Assembly: GCA_013373425.1 (NCBI GenBank)
Contig: JABXHW010000017.1
Coordinates: forward strand, 1 to 64,000
Reading direction: 5' to 3'
DNA from: Flavobacteriia bacterium
Lineage (GTDB): Bacteria > Bacteroidota > Bacteroidia > Flavobacteriales > Schleiferiaceae
Length of the DNA: 64,000 nt
This document shows positions 10,903 through 18,019 of this stretch, one piece after another (the first letter of the stretch is position 1; every line of letters begins with the position of its first letter). The notes under the pieces are model-generated. The model did not search any database, was not told the DNA's origin, and worked only from the letters and a program-made list of their open reading frames with translations. The translations under genes were made by a program, and so were the position numbers.

Positions 10903-11996
10903 TTGAGTACTTCTTTCAGAACTTCAGCTTCGCTTTCCCAAGTCAATTCACTCTTCGCTTTATCCAGTCCACCTTGATAAGGAGTTTTCCCTACCTGCAT
11001 TATTTCCTCCATAGCGGATTGAATTTCAGAAACGCGAGAAGAGTCGACTACTTTACCTACTTGATACTCTTCTATAATGCGCTTGACTTCGACTACCTGC
11101 GAACCCAGCACAGGTAATCCAGAATGGATGTAGTCGAATAACTTATTGGGAAGTGAATACATATAGTTCAAGGAGGTCGGTTTATCGAGGCTCAGTCCAA
11201 CGTCGGCAGCTTGGGTGTACGACAACAACTCGGCATAGGGCATCTTTGGAATGAAAATGACCTTCTCCTTCAAGTTATTCTTATCAACATATCTCTTCAA
11301 GCTTGGTACGGCATCACCGTTACCGACAATCAACAGCACTGCTCCATCGACACCCTGAATGGCCTCGACAGCCTCTTCCATGCCTCGCTCCACATTAATA
11401 CCTGCGCCTTGGTTGATAAAAATGAATGCATTCTCAGGTAATCCCAGTTCTGCTCTGGAACGCAGACTCACACTTGCCGGACGCATTCCGATATTCCTAA
11501 CGATATATGGAGTATTTCCACCGTAAGCCTCTTGGAGAAGTAGAGCAATCGATGCATTCACCGTAACTCGGGCTAGGGCTCTGTGATAGAATCGCTTTTC
11601 AATCCAACCCCAAACTCCTTTAATAAATGAGCTGTGCTGTATTTCTGGAACCCCTGTAAAGAATTCATGGCTATCGTAAATGAACGACTTGCCCTTGAGT
11701 CTGGATGCGAGTCCGACAGCAAGTAGCGTATCCAGATCATTGGCTATGTAACCGTCATACTTCGTGAAGAGCAAATGCCAGAAGAGTCGCAAGTTGTAGT
11801 TTGCATAGAACAGCGCACCCTTCTTAAACCACAGTCGAAACCTCAACGTGGAATACCCTGGATTGAAAGGAACTGAGTTGGGTAGATGTCTTCCGATGAA
11901 GGTTACTTCCATGCCTAAGCTTTGTGCGACCGCCACCGTGCGTTGAACACGTTGATCAGTGGATAGGTCGTTCGTAACAGCTATGGCAATCTTCAT
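10878..11996 (-). CDS. GT4-family glycosyltransferase
   Basis: 372 residues from the ATG at 11996 (two codons after an alternative ATG at 12002). GT-B fold: the N-terminal half begins MKIAIAVTNDLSTDQRVQR, a common opening in this group, and the C-terminal half carries the donor-binding region with IVGNGDAVPSL and the LPNKLFDYIHSGLPVL acidic/proline segment. Likely transfers a sugar onto a surface glycan or lipid carrier. It is alone on its strand, convergent with the GT2 gene. Confidence 0.85.
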   Translation of the reverse strand: MKIAIAVTNDLSTDQRVQRTVAVAQSLGMEVTFIGRHLPNSVPFNPGYSTLRFRLWFKKGALFYANYNLRLFWHLLFTKYDGYIANDLDTLLAVGLASRLKGKSFIYDSHEFFTGVPEIQHSSFIKGVWGWIEKRFYHRALARVTVNASIALLLQEAYGGNTPYIVRNIGMRPASVSLRSRAELGLPENAFIFINQGAGINVERGMEEAVEAIQGVDGAVLLIVGNGDAVPSLKRYVDKNNLKEKVIFIPKMPYAELLSYTQAADVGLSLDKPTSLNYMYSLPNKLFDYIHSGLPVLGSQVVEVKRIIEEYQVGKVVDSSRVSEIQSAMEEIMQVGKTPYQGGLDKAKSELTWESEAEVLKEVLNQLINSQK

Positions 11997-12107
11997 CGGC
12001 ATTGCGCAAATAACGCAATTCTGAGTCTATCTGACATAGTGCGCAAATTCTTACAAGCTTATCTATCTGAATAACAGAAATTTGATAAGAGACCAAACCT
12101 CTAACCC

Positions 12108-12221
12108 ATGTTTGTTACAAACGGCGACCCACTCATATTTGTCATTGGTGCTTTCATCGTATTCGCTTGCGCGGCTGTGGTGATGCTTCCATTGTCGAAA
12201 AGCAAGCAGAAAAGCCCCTGA
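12108..12221 (+). CDS. Possible 37-residue single-span membrane peptide
   Basis: An ATG-to-TGA frame of 37 codons. The product has a polar start (MFVTNGDP), one continuous hydrophobic stretch of about 20 residues (LIFVIGAFIVFACAAVVMLP) and a lysine-rich tail (SKSKQK), the layout of a small bitopic inner-membrane protein with a cytoplasmic C-terminus. It ends 20 bp before queA on the same strand. No family recognised. The evidence is composition and position only. Confidence 0.45.
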   Translation: MFVTNGDPLIFVIGAFIVFACAAVVMLPLSKSKQKSP

Positions 12222-12227
12222 GGAATG

Positions 12228-12235
12228 TATCTTTG
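12228..12235 (+). promoter_or_regulatory. -7 promoter element just before queA
   Basis: TATCTTTG, a full match to TAnnTTTG, ending 6 bp before the queA ATG at 12242. If used, the mRNA would have almost no leader. It also supports starting queA at 12242 and not 12167. Confidence 0.5.
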
Positions 12236-12241
12236 CCGCCT

Positions 12242-13456
12242 ATGAGCGCGCATCCAAAGGACATCAAGATTCAGGACTACACCTATGATCTTCCCGATCA
12301 TCGCATCGCTCAGCATCCGCTGGCACAACGCGACGCGTCTAAACTCCTTGTTTCACATTCAGACGGTAGCATCACCGATGCGAACTTCAGAGAACTCCCC
12401 TCCTACTTTGAGCGTGGAGATTTGCTAGTTTTCAATGAAACCCGAGTAATTAGAGCCAGATTGATTTTCCCGCGAGGAGAAGGTCTTCGTCCGATAGAAA
12501 TCTTCTGTTTGGAGCCTTTCGAAATAGACATCGAATCAGCTATGTCGGCTACCGGAAGCGTAGACTTCCAATGTATGGTAGGCAACGCGAAGAAATGGAA
12601 AGATCAGGTTTTAACGTGGAATGATGAATCAGGCGAGGTGATGCTTCACGCTGAGAAGGTCGAGCGACAAGGCGGCACATTCATCGTTCGCTTCACTTGG
12701 AATAGCGATTTACATTTCGCGGCTATCCTAGAAGAATTAGGCAAGATTCCGCTTCCTCCCTATATGCACAGAAACGCCGAGCCTGAAGATCTCGACCGTT
12801 ATCAAACTGTATATGCCACTCGCGATGGATCAGTGGCTGCACCAACCGCAGGGTTGCATTTTACGGACGATGTGCTCAATGGGATTGAAAAGTCGGGCGG
12901 TACGCTAGGACGAGTAATTCTGCACGTCGGTGCCGGAACTTTCAAGCCCGTCAGTGCGGATACGATGGAAGGGCACGACATGCATTCGGAAGCCATCGAG
13001 GTGACTTCGGAACTACTTCAACAGCTCATTGAATCACCAAGAATTACTTCTGTCGGAACTACCTCATGCCGTACACTCGAGTCGCTTTATTGGCTTGGTC
13101 TGAAAGCGTACTACGGTGAGGATATCGATTTCAACAACGTGTATGTCGACCAATGGGAACCGTACCGCGAAGTGGAGATCATCGAACGAAAAGCCGCTCT
13201 TGAAGCGTTGTACCAAGCAATGTCAAAGTCAGGCGTAAAATTGCTTCGAGGCAAGACTCAGATTATCATTGCACCTGGGTACGAATTCAAAGTTGTAAAT
13301 CGACTCATCACCAACTTCCACCAACCAGGAAGTACGCTCATCCTTTTGGTGGCAGCGGCAATTGGAAATGATTGGAAAGCGGTTTATGATCACGCCTTAT
13401 CAAACGACTACAGGTTCTTAAGCTATGGCGACAGTTCGCTTCTTCATATTCATTAA
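12242..13456 (+). CDS. queA: S-adenosylmethionine:tRNA ribosyltransferase-isomerase
   Basis: Makes epoxyqueuosine in tRNA by adding the ribosyl group of SAM to preQ1 at position 34. Family hallmarks are present: LVFNETRVIRARL, RYQTVYA, GSVAAPTAGLHFT, HVGAGTFKPV and the terminal YRFLSYGDSSLL. At 404 residues it is longer than E. coli QueA (356), with additional sequence in the first half, and the usual NFHLPxSTL motif reads NFHQPGSTL. It could be a long Bacteroidota variant or a divergent paralogue of the main QueA. The start at 12242 follows from the family N-terminus and the promoter position. The end overlaps the next gene by 32 bp. Confidence 0.85.
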   Translation: MSAHPKDIKIQDYTYDLPDHRIAQHPLAQRDASKLLVSHSDGSITDANFRELPSYFERGDLLVFNETRVIRARLIFPRGEGLRPIEIFCLEPFEIDIESAMSATGSVDFQCMVGNAKKWKDQVLTWNDESGEVMLHAEKVERQGGTFIVRFTWNSDLHFAAILEELGKIPLPPYMHRNAEPEDLDRYQTVYATRDGSVAAPTAGLHFTDDVLNGIEKSGGTLGRVILHVGAGTFKPVSADTMEGHDMHSEAIEVTSELLQQLIESPRITSVGTTSCRTLESLYWLGLKAYYGEDIDFNNVYVDQWEPYREVEIIERKAALEALYQAMSKSGVKLLRGKTQIIIAPGYEFKVVNRLITNFHQPGSTLILLVAAAIGNDWKAVYDHALSNDYRFLSYGDSSLLHIH

Positions 13457-14615
13457 TCTGTTGCCTCTTCTTGCCTTCGGGCAGGTAGTGCAGCGCATTG
13501 AACTTCCCGATGAAGTGGAAGAAGCAAGCGGTGTCGTTTTTTCTTCCGAAGGGTTCGTTTACATCATCAATGATAGCGGGAATGCGCCTCGGCTCTTTGA
13601 GTTTTCCTACCCACAAATGGAACTTATGGGCAGCTATTTTATTGATGGAATGAATCGCGATTGGGAAGCCATCGCCATGGACCGAGTGGGCTACTTCTAC
13701 ATCTGCGACGTTGGCGATAATCAGAATCAGTACTATCGCAAGACCTACTACCGCTTTCACCGAAGAGACTTGAATCATCAATTCGACACCATCGTTCCGG
13801 AAGTATATCATCTGAACTTACCCGAGGAGAATAGAACGGATCAACATCAGGACTACGACTGGGAAAGCGCTGTGATTTACAGAGGCCAGATTCATCATTT
13901 TAGTAAGAACCGACGAGACCATTATGATGGAACGGTGTTGAGTTTCTCATTCGACCTATTTCAAGATTCGATTGAACGCATCGACAGCACCCGCATTGAC
14001 GGTAGAACGAGGGAGCTGAATTGGATCACGGATGCGACGATTAGTCCTGACGGGAGACATCTATTTCTCTTGAGCTCAACTCGCATTTTTGCTTACCTCG
14101 ATTTTCCACAAGACGACTTTTTCAAGGGGTATCCGATGGAGATACATCTACCCGATCTTCAACAGAGGGAGGGATTATGCTTTACTTCTGCCGAAGAAAT
14201 TGCGATTGTCAGTGAAGACCACCGAATTCTTGGGGACGGAGTACTGGAGCGGGTTGATCTTTCTCCACTATTGCGAGAATATGCTTTGATGCGCAAGGGA
14301 GAAGTGAAACTGGACACCAATGTTTTCGACACTGTCATTCAGTTTCAAGTTGAATCCATCACCGATTCGGAAGTGTATTATGAACTTTACTCTGATGAAG
14401 GACGCGTAGTGAAACGAGGTGCACTGGGCAGCGTTTATGCTGAAATGCCCGTGAACCTAGAAATCGATACACAGGATTTCCCAGCTGGCTACTACATGCT
14501 GAATGTTCTCACCGGGAAAAATGCACATGGCTTCTTTCTGACGAAATACGGAACTTTCAATCCTAGTCCAGACGCCACTGGACCACAAGACCCGACCCAA
14601 CCGGAAGAACGGTAA
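13425..14615 (+). CDS. Secreted propeller-like protein, possible T9SS cargo
   Basis: 396 residues with a signal peptide (FINLLPLLAFGQ). The body has repeated short beta motifs (SSEGFVYIINDSGN, DRVGYFYICDVGDN, SPDGRHLFLLSS) typical of a beta-propeller. The last 100 residues (from about FDTVIQFQVE to FFLTKYG) look like a T9SS type A-like sandwich, including PAGYYMLNV, but a proline-rich tail follows, so this assignment is tentative. It starts inside the 3' end of queA with no in-frame alternative. The 3' end overlaps the convergent PAP2 gene by 53 bp. Function unknown. Confidence 0.75.
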   Translation: MATVRFFIFINLLPLLAFGQVVQRIELPDEVEEASGVVFSSEGFVYIINDSGNAPRLFEFSYPQMELMGSYFIDGMNRDWEAIAMDRVGYFYICDVGDNQNQYYRKTYYRFHRRDLNHQFDTIVPEVYHLNLPEENRTDQHQDYDWESAVIYRGQIHHFSKNRRDHYDGTVLSFSFDLFQDSIERIDSTRIDGRTRELNWITDATISPDGRHLFLLSSTRIFAYLDFPQDDFFKGYPMEIHLPDLQQREGLCFTSAEEIAIVSEDHRILGDGVLERVDLSPLLREYALMRKGEVKLDTNVFDTVIQFQVESITDSEVYYELYSDEGRVVKRGALGSVYAEMPVNLEIDTQDFPAGYYMLNVLTGKNAHGFFLTKYGTFNPSPDATGPQDPTQPEER

Positions 14616-15342
14616 GTCGACTATCATTTTGAACGATAGCTCTACCTACGTACCAACCCAAGGCGGCACCAAAGAACACGTCTGAAGCCCAATGTCTGTC
14701 ATCGTGAATCCGCGACAAGGCAGTCAAGCTCGCCAATGAATAAGCTGTAACCCCCACCCACGGACGATCGGAGTATGAATGCGCATATACGCTGGCCACT
14801 GCAAAAGCTGTGGATGTGTGTCCACTTGGAAATGCATCGTAATCCGGAGAAATACCTGTCGGACCATACCAGAGATCCGATCGAGGAATCTCATACGGTC
14901 GCACTCTATGGGTCATTTGCTTGAGCACCACCGTAGCGCCTCCTGTAAGCACAAAAGCTTTTACCGCCTGAGCAGAAGTACGCTGAAGTCTTTCATCATC
15001 GGTAAAATAGCCAACGCCATAGAGTACCGCGGAACCTCCAAGCGAGTACAGACCACTTCCAATAGGCTCAGCGATATTGGCCGAAAACCATTCGGTCTGC
15101 TCCGTCCGAACAGATTGAAATGCGTTTCGAATTTCCTCATCTTGGGCATAGAGAACGAGTCCTGTGGATACGATTGCGCCAGCCGTCCACCAGCCTTCTT
15201 CGGTCCAATCTCCAAGACTCACCACTTCCACTGGAGATTCATACCATCCTCTCCAATAGGTCGAATCGAATACCTGCCCCTCTACATTGAAAGAAAGCAA
15301 AGTGAAAAAGGGTACTCCTAAAATGAGTTTTGAGAACTTCAT
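14563..15342 (-). CDS. PAP2-family phosphatase
   Basis: 259 residues. The three-part PAP2 active site is complete: KQMTHRVRP, then PSGHTS, then SRIHDDRHWASDV with the histidine and aspartate correctly spaced. It has a signal peptide (LSFNVEGQ) and hydrophobic segments, so it acts at or outside the inner membrane. Such enzymes dephosphorylate undecaprenyl pyrophosphate, phosphatidic acid or related lipid phosphates; the substrate cannot be fixed here. Its start codon is only 3 bp from that of the divergent next gene. Confidence 0.88.
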   Translation of the reverse strand: MKFSKLILGVPFFTLLSFNVEGQVFDSTYWRGWYESPVEVVSLGDWTEEGWWTAGAIVSTGLVLYAQDEEIRNAFQSVRTEQTEWFSANIAEPIGSGLYSLGGSAVLYGVGYFTDDERLQRTSAQAVKAFVLTGGATVVLKQMTHRVRPYEIPRSDLWYGPTGISPDYDAFPSGHTSTAFAVASVYAHSYSDRPWVGVTAYSLASLTALSRIHDDRHWASDVFFGAALGWYVGRAIVQNDSRLTVLPVGSGLVVQWRLD

Positions 15343-15345
15343 GAA

Positions 15346-16320
15346 ATGCTAAAGTATATCATCCTCTTTTCACTTTTCAAGGTATCTGCCAATCTTCACG
15401 CTCAAGAGGCTTTGTCTGTAGTTTGGTACAATGTTGAAAATGCATTCGACACTATTGATGATCCAATCACCCATGATGAAGAATACTTACCTGACAGTGA
15501 AAAGGAATGGGTTTCATGGAAATACTGGACAAAGCTGAATCGCATATCCAAAGTACTGAGAAGCAGCTCGGGGATGCAACCTCCGGATGTTATTGCGGTT
15601 TGTGAGATTGAGAATGCAGACGTCTTGTATCAATTGGTTCATCGACCAGCTCTTCGCGCTGTCGACTATCGTGTGATACACTATGAAAGTCCAGATTTTA
15701 GAGGAATTGATGTAGGGCTTGCTTACAATCCTGCCACCATTCAATTCTTCGCTTCTCGGCAAATTCGAGTACCTATTGACACGATTGACGGCAGGACGAC
15801 AAGAGATATCCTTCTCGCTTCAGCTACTTGGAACGGTGACACGCTTCATTTCTTCGTCAATCATTGGCCTTCGCGACGTGGTGGTCAGGCCGTGTCGAGT
15901 ATTAAGCGAATTACTGCTGCAAGAACACTGATGAGTCAAATCGATTCTCTTGAAATGAAATACTCCTCTCCCAAAATCATTGTTGTGGGCGATTTTAACG
16001 ACGGTCCAGCGGATGAGAGCATTGAGCTTTTAAGATCGAGTGGTTTGCACATTGAAATGACGGATTGGTCGCCAAACCAAGGAACCCACAGACATGCAGG
16101 TCGGTGGGAGTATTTGGATCAATGGATTTGGTCGCAGGCGTTAGACACTGGCACTACCCAGGTAGATACTTCGTACATCTATATGAACGGAGGAATGATT
16201 GAGGAATCTCCGCGCTATCCAGGTATTCAACCGAGGAGAAGTTGGCGAGGGAATCGGTTCACAGGTGGATACTCTGATCATCTTCCCATCGTTCTAAGAA
16301 TAACTCAAGACGGCTCCTAA
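15346..16320 (+). CDS. Secreted endonuclease/exonuclease/phosphatase-family protein
   Basis: 324 residues with a signal peptide ending NLHAQ. The EEP fold motifs are in order: VVWYNVENAFD near the N-terminus, NHWPSRRGG, VVGDFNDGPADES and the terminal YSDHLPIVL with the catalytic Asp-His. This family cleaves phosphodiesters (nuclease, sphingomyelinase or inositol phosphatase); the WYNVEN subgroup is common in Bacteroidota and is usually annotated as an extracellular endonuclease. Its promoter must lie within the divergent PAP2 gene. Confidence 0.88.
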   Translation: MLKYIILFSLFKVSANLHAQEALSVVWYNVENAFDTIDDPITHDEEYLPDSEKEWVSWKYWTKLNRISKVLRSSSGMQPPDVIAVCEIENADVLYQLVHRPALRAVDYRVIHYESPDFRGIDVGLAYNPATIQFFASRQIRVPIDTIDGRTTRDILLASATWNGDTLHFFVNHWPSRRGGQAVSSIKRITAARTLMSQIDSLEMKYSSPKIIVVGDFNDGPADESIELLRSSGLHIEMTDWSPNQGTHRHAGRWEYLDQWIWSQALDTGTTQVDTSYIYMNGGMIEESPRYPGIQPRRSWRGNRFTGGYSDHLPIVLRITQDGS

Positions 16321-16374
16321 CAAATTGAAAGGGCAAGGTTGTAAAAAGGAAGTATCTACTGGTACTAAAATTTC

Positions 16375-16381
16375 TATCTTG
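16375..16381 (+). promoter_or_regulatory. -7-like element before the Omp28-like gene
   Basis: TATCTTG, one base short of TAnnTTTG, ends 9 bp ahead of the ATG at 16391. It argues against the longer frame starting at 16325. Confidence 0.35.
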
Positions 16382-16390
16382 CAATGTTCA

Positions 16391-17365
16391 ATGACAAACA
16401 CAAATCGAATGAAACGATTTCAATGGAAGTGGGTTTTTGCGGCTCCAGCTATTGCACTAGCGGCAATTTCATGCGAAACTCCTGATCCGACTGACGATCC
16501 AAGCTCAAGCTACCCATCGGATGATTTGGTAGTAGACGGCACTCAAAACCTCGGTTTAACTGAGATTACAGCGGTTACTTGCCCAGATTGCCCAGTACGC
16601 CAAGAAGTAATGGAGATTCTTAAAGCTCGCTACCCGGGTCGAATCATTCCAATGTCACTTCACGCTGACACACTCTTTACTCAAACTGCGGCTGACATTT
16701 ACCTCACCTTGGGTGATGATCAGTCTAACCCTTTCAAGCTTTTCATCAATGGCACTCAAGTAGCCAGTGATCCTTTTGAGCTTGTTGATGCGGTGATTCA
16801 AGCCGACGCTCCACCGGTTGTGGGTGTTGCACATGCTACTCGCGAAATTGACACTGCTTGGGTAATTTATCCGAAGGTGGAGATATATGCCGACAATCAG
16901 CGCGACTTGTTCATTCAGAGCTACATTTTGATGGACAATGTAGTGGCTAAACAATATGGCGATATCGACTTAACTCAGCTTTCAAACGACCCACGTCTAC
17001 AGCAAGGCGGTGGCGGTGCCCCAACAACTTGGACTACTGCAGCAGGTGAAGTGGATTCAGTTACCAACTTATACGCTCAGGGTGATGCCTACATGCACCA
17101 TGACGTGCTTCTTTACGGAGGTGTAAATGATACAACCGCTTACGGTATTCCTTTAAGTTTGGTAAACCCACTTGGACAAAACTACTTTGCGGGAGACATC
17201 TTCGGCAATCAGTACACGCCTATGGAAATTTACGTTCCGAAGCCTGACTTCAACATCATTGGTCACGTTAGTGGCGAAATCAAAGTAGTAACCATTGTTT
17301 GGGAACGCTTCGAAGCTACCCCACCAGTGTTTACTTACTTGAACGGATACTACTCCGAGTTCTAA
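16391..17365 (+). CDS. Omp28-like lipoprotein with CPDC motif
   Basis: 324 residues. A lipoprotein signal peptide ends LAAISC (Cys28; Cys22 if the ATG at 16409 is used). After a polar linker the motif LTEITAVTCPDCP begins a thioredoxin-like segment followed by IIPMSLHAD, as in the Omp28-related family of Bacteroidota outer-membrane lipoproteins. The CxxC pair may be redox active or structural. The C-terminal 200 residues are beta-rich. Alone between two terminator/repeat regions. Family assignment is by motif and layout, not by full alignment. Confidence 0.65.
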   Translation: MTNTNRMKRFQWKWVFAAPAIALAAISCETPDPTDDPSSSYPSDDLVVDGTQNLGLTEITAVTCPDCPVRQEVMEILKARYPGRIIPMSLHADTLFTQTAADIYLTLGDDQSNPFKLFINGTQVASDPFELVDAVIQADAPPVVGVAHATREIDTAWVIYPKVEIYADNQRDLFIQSYILMDNVVAKQYGDIDLTQLSNDPRLQQGGGGAPTTWTTAAGEVDSVTNLYAQGDAYMHHDVLLYGGVNDTTAYGIPLSLVNPLGQNYFAGDIFGNQYTPMEIYVPKPDFNIIGHVSGEIKVVTIVWERFEATPPVFTYLNGYYSEF

Positions 17366-17391
17366 GTAGAGAAAGAAATAGAAACATGAGA

Positions 17392-17419
17392 AACCCTGCC
17401 AGAGATGGTGGGGTTTTTT
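17392..17419 (+). terminator. Terminator of the Omp28-like gene
   Basis: Arms AACCCTGCCA and TGGTGGGGTT pair with one mismatch across GAGA and run into a T tract. Confidence 0.8.
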
Positions 17420-17429
17420 GGTATGTGGG

Positions 17430-17485
17430 GACGTGCAGACGTAGGGGCGTGTGTGGCCGGGAGGTACTGGACGTGACGCCGTGTC
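17430..17485. repeat. Degenerate 8-bp phased repeat, GRCGTG type
   Basis: Seven consecutive 8-bp units start at 17430; four of them carry the core RCGTG at the same phase (17430, 17438, 17446, 17470) and a fifth CCGTG at 17478. It follows the terminator and has no convincing coding frame. Confidence 0.55.
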
Positions 17486-17538
17486 CTGTTTGTCGTACTA
17501 GGTTTGATTTGGAATCGTTTGCATTCTAAACAAGAAGC

Positions 17539-17898
17539 ATGAAAAAACAGATTCTATCACTCACAATGGGTTTGTGCACATTGGTTGCCTTTGCCCAAGA
17601 ACCTACCGGAGAGACCATTAAATACACTGCTGGAGATCAAATTGACGTGAGTTCTAATTCTGTCATTACACTAACTGGTGGAGTGACTATCTCCAATTTC
17701 CATAAGCTTGATAGCTTGGTTGCTGAAAGCGCCACCATCAACTTGGAAACTATGGAAGTACACGCAGATGGACTTGAATTTGTGAGATGGCGCTCCATTC
17801 CAGTGAATATCCATTCAGACCTCAACAACACACAGAAGAGCCCAAGTCTCGTCTATCTCGCCAAACAAGACGACGCCGAAGTAACCCTAGCCGAGTAA
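17539..17898 (+). CDS. Small secreted protein of unknown function
   Basis: 119 residues with a clear signal peptide (MKKQILSLTMGLCTLVAFAQ). The mature part has short repeated beta-like turns (SNSVITLTGGVTIS, ESATINLETMEVHADGLEFV) that recall the stacked strands of LptA/OstA-type folds, but I cannot assign that family with confidence. No cysteines in the mature part. Single gene between a repeat region and the yidC terminator. Confidence 0.7.
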   Translation: MKKQILSLTMGLCTLVAFAQEPTGETIKYTAGDQIDVSSNSVITLTGGVTISNFHKLDSLVAESATINLETMEVHADGLEFVRWRSIPVNIHSDLNNTQKSPSLVYLAKQDDAEVTLAE

Positions 17899-17913
17899 CC
17901 CACTCACTTCCCC

Positions 17914-17984
17914 ACCAGCCTACCAGCTCACCAGCTCACTAGGTTACCAGCCCACCAGCTTACCAGCTTACCAGCTCACCAGCC
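17914..17984. repeat. Nine tandem 8-bp ACCAGCTY units
   Basis: Units begin at 17914, 17922, 17930, 17938, 17946, 17954, 17962, 17970 and 17978 (last one 7 bp). Eight keep ACCAGC and the fourth is ACTAGGTT. It fills the gap between a gene stop and the shared terminator. Confidence 0.9.
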
Positions 17985-18019
17985 AAAAAAATAGCCCGGC
18001 ATCACCGGGCTATTTTTTT
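17985..18019. terminator. Bidirectional terminator (small secreted gene / yidC)
   Basis: AATAGCCCGG and CCGGGCTATT pair perfectly across five bases with A and T tracts on the two flanks, so it can stop transcription from both sides. The yidC stop codon touches it. Confidence 0.9.

Noticed and set aside
12167-12241. An upstream in-frame ATG extending queA by 25 codons
   Set aside because: It overlaps the small peptide frame and the -7 element, and the extra residues are absent from the QueA family.
14779-15321. A 180-codon plus-strand frame over the PAP2 gene
   Set aside because: The opposite strand carries the complete three-part PAP2 active site, so this frame is a shadow.
17299-17529. A 76-codon frame running from the Omp28-like gene into the repeat region
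   Set aside because: It begins in another frame of a real gene and reads through a terminator and an octamer repeat; Cys/Gly/Arg richness comes from the repeat.
17914-17984. Possible CRISPR array
   Set aside because: Units are 8 bp with no spacers and no cas genes are in the window.
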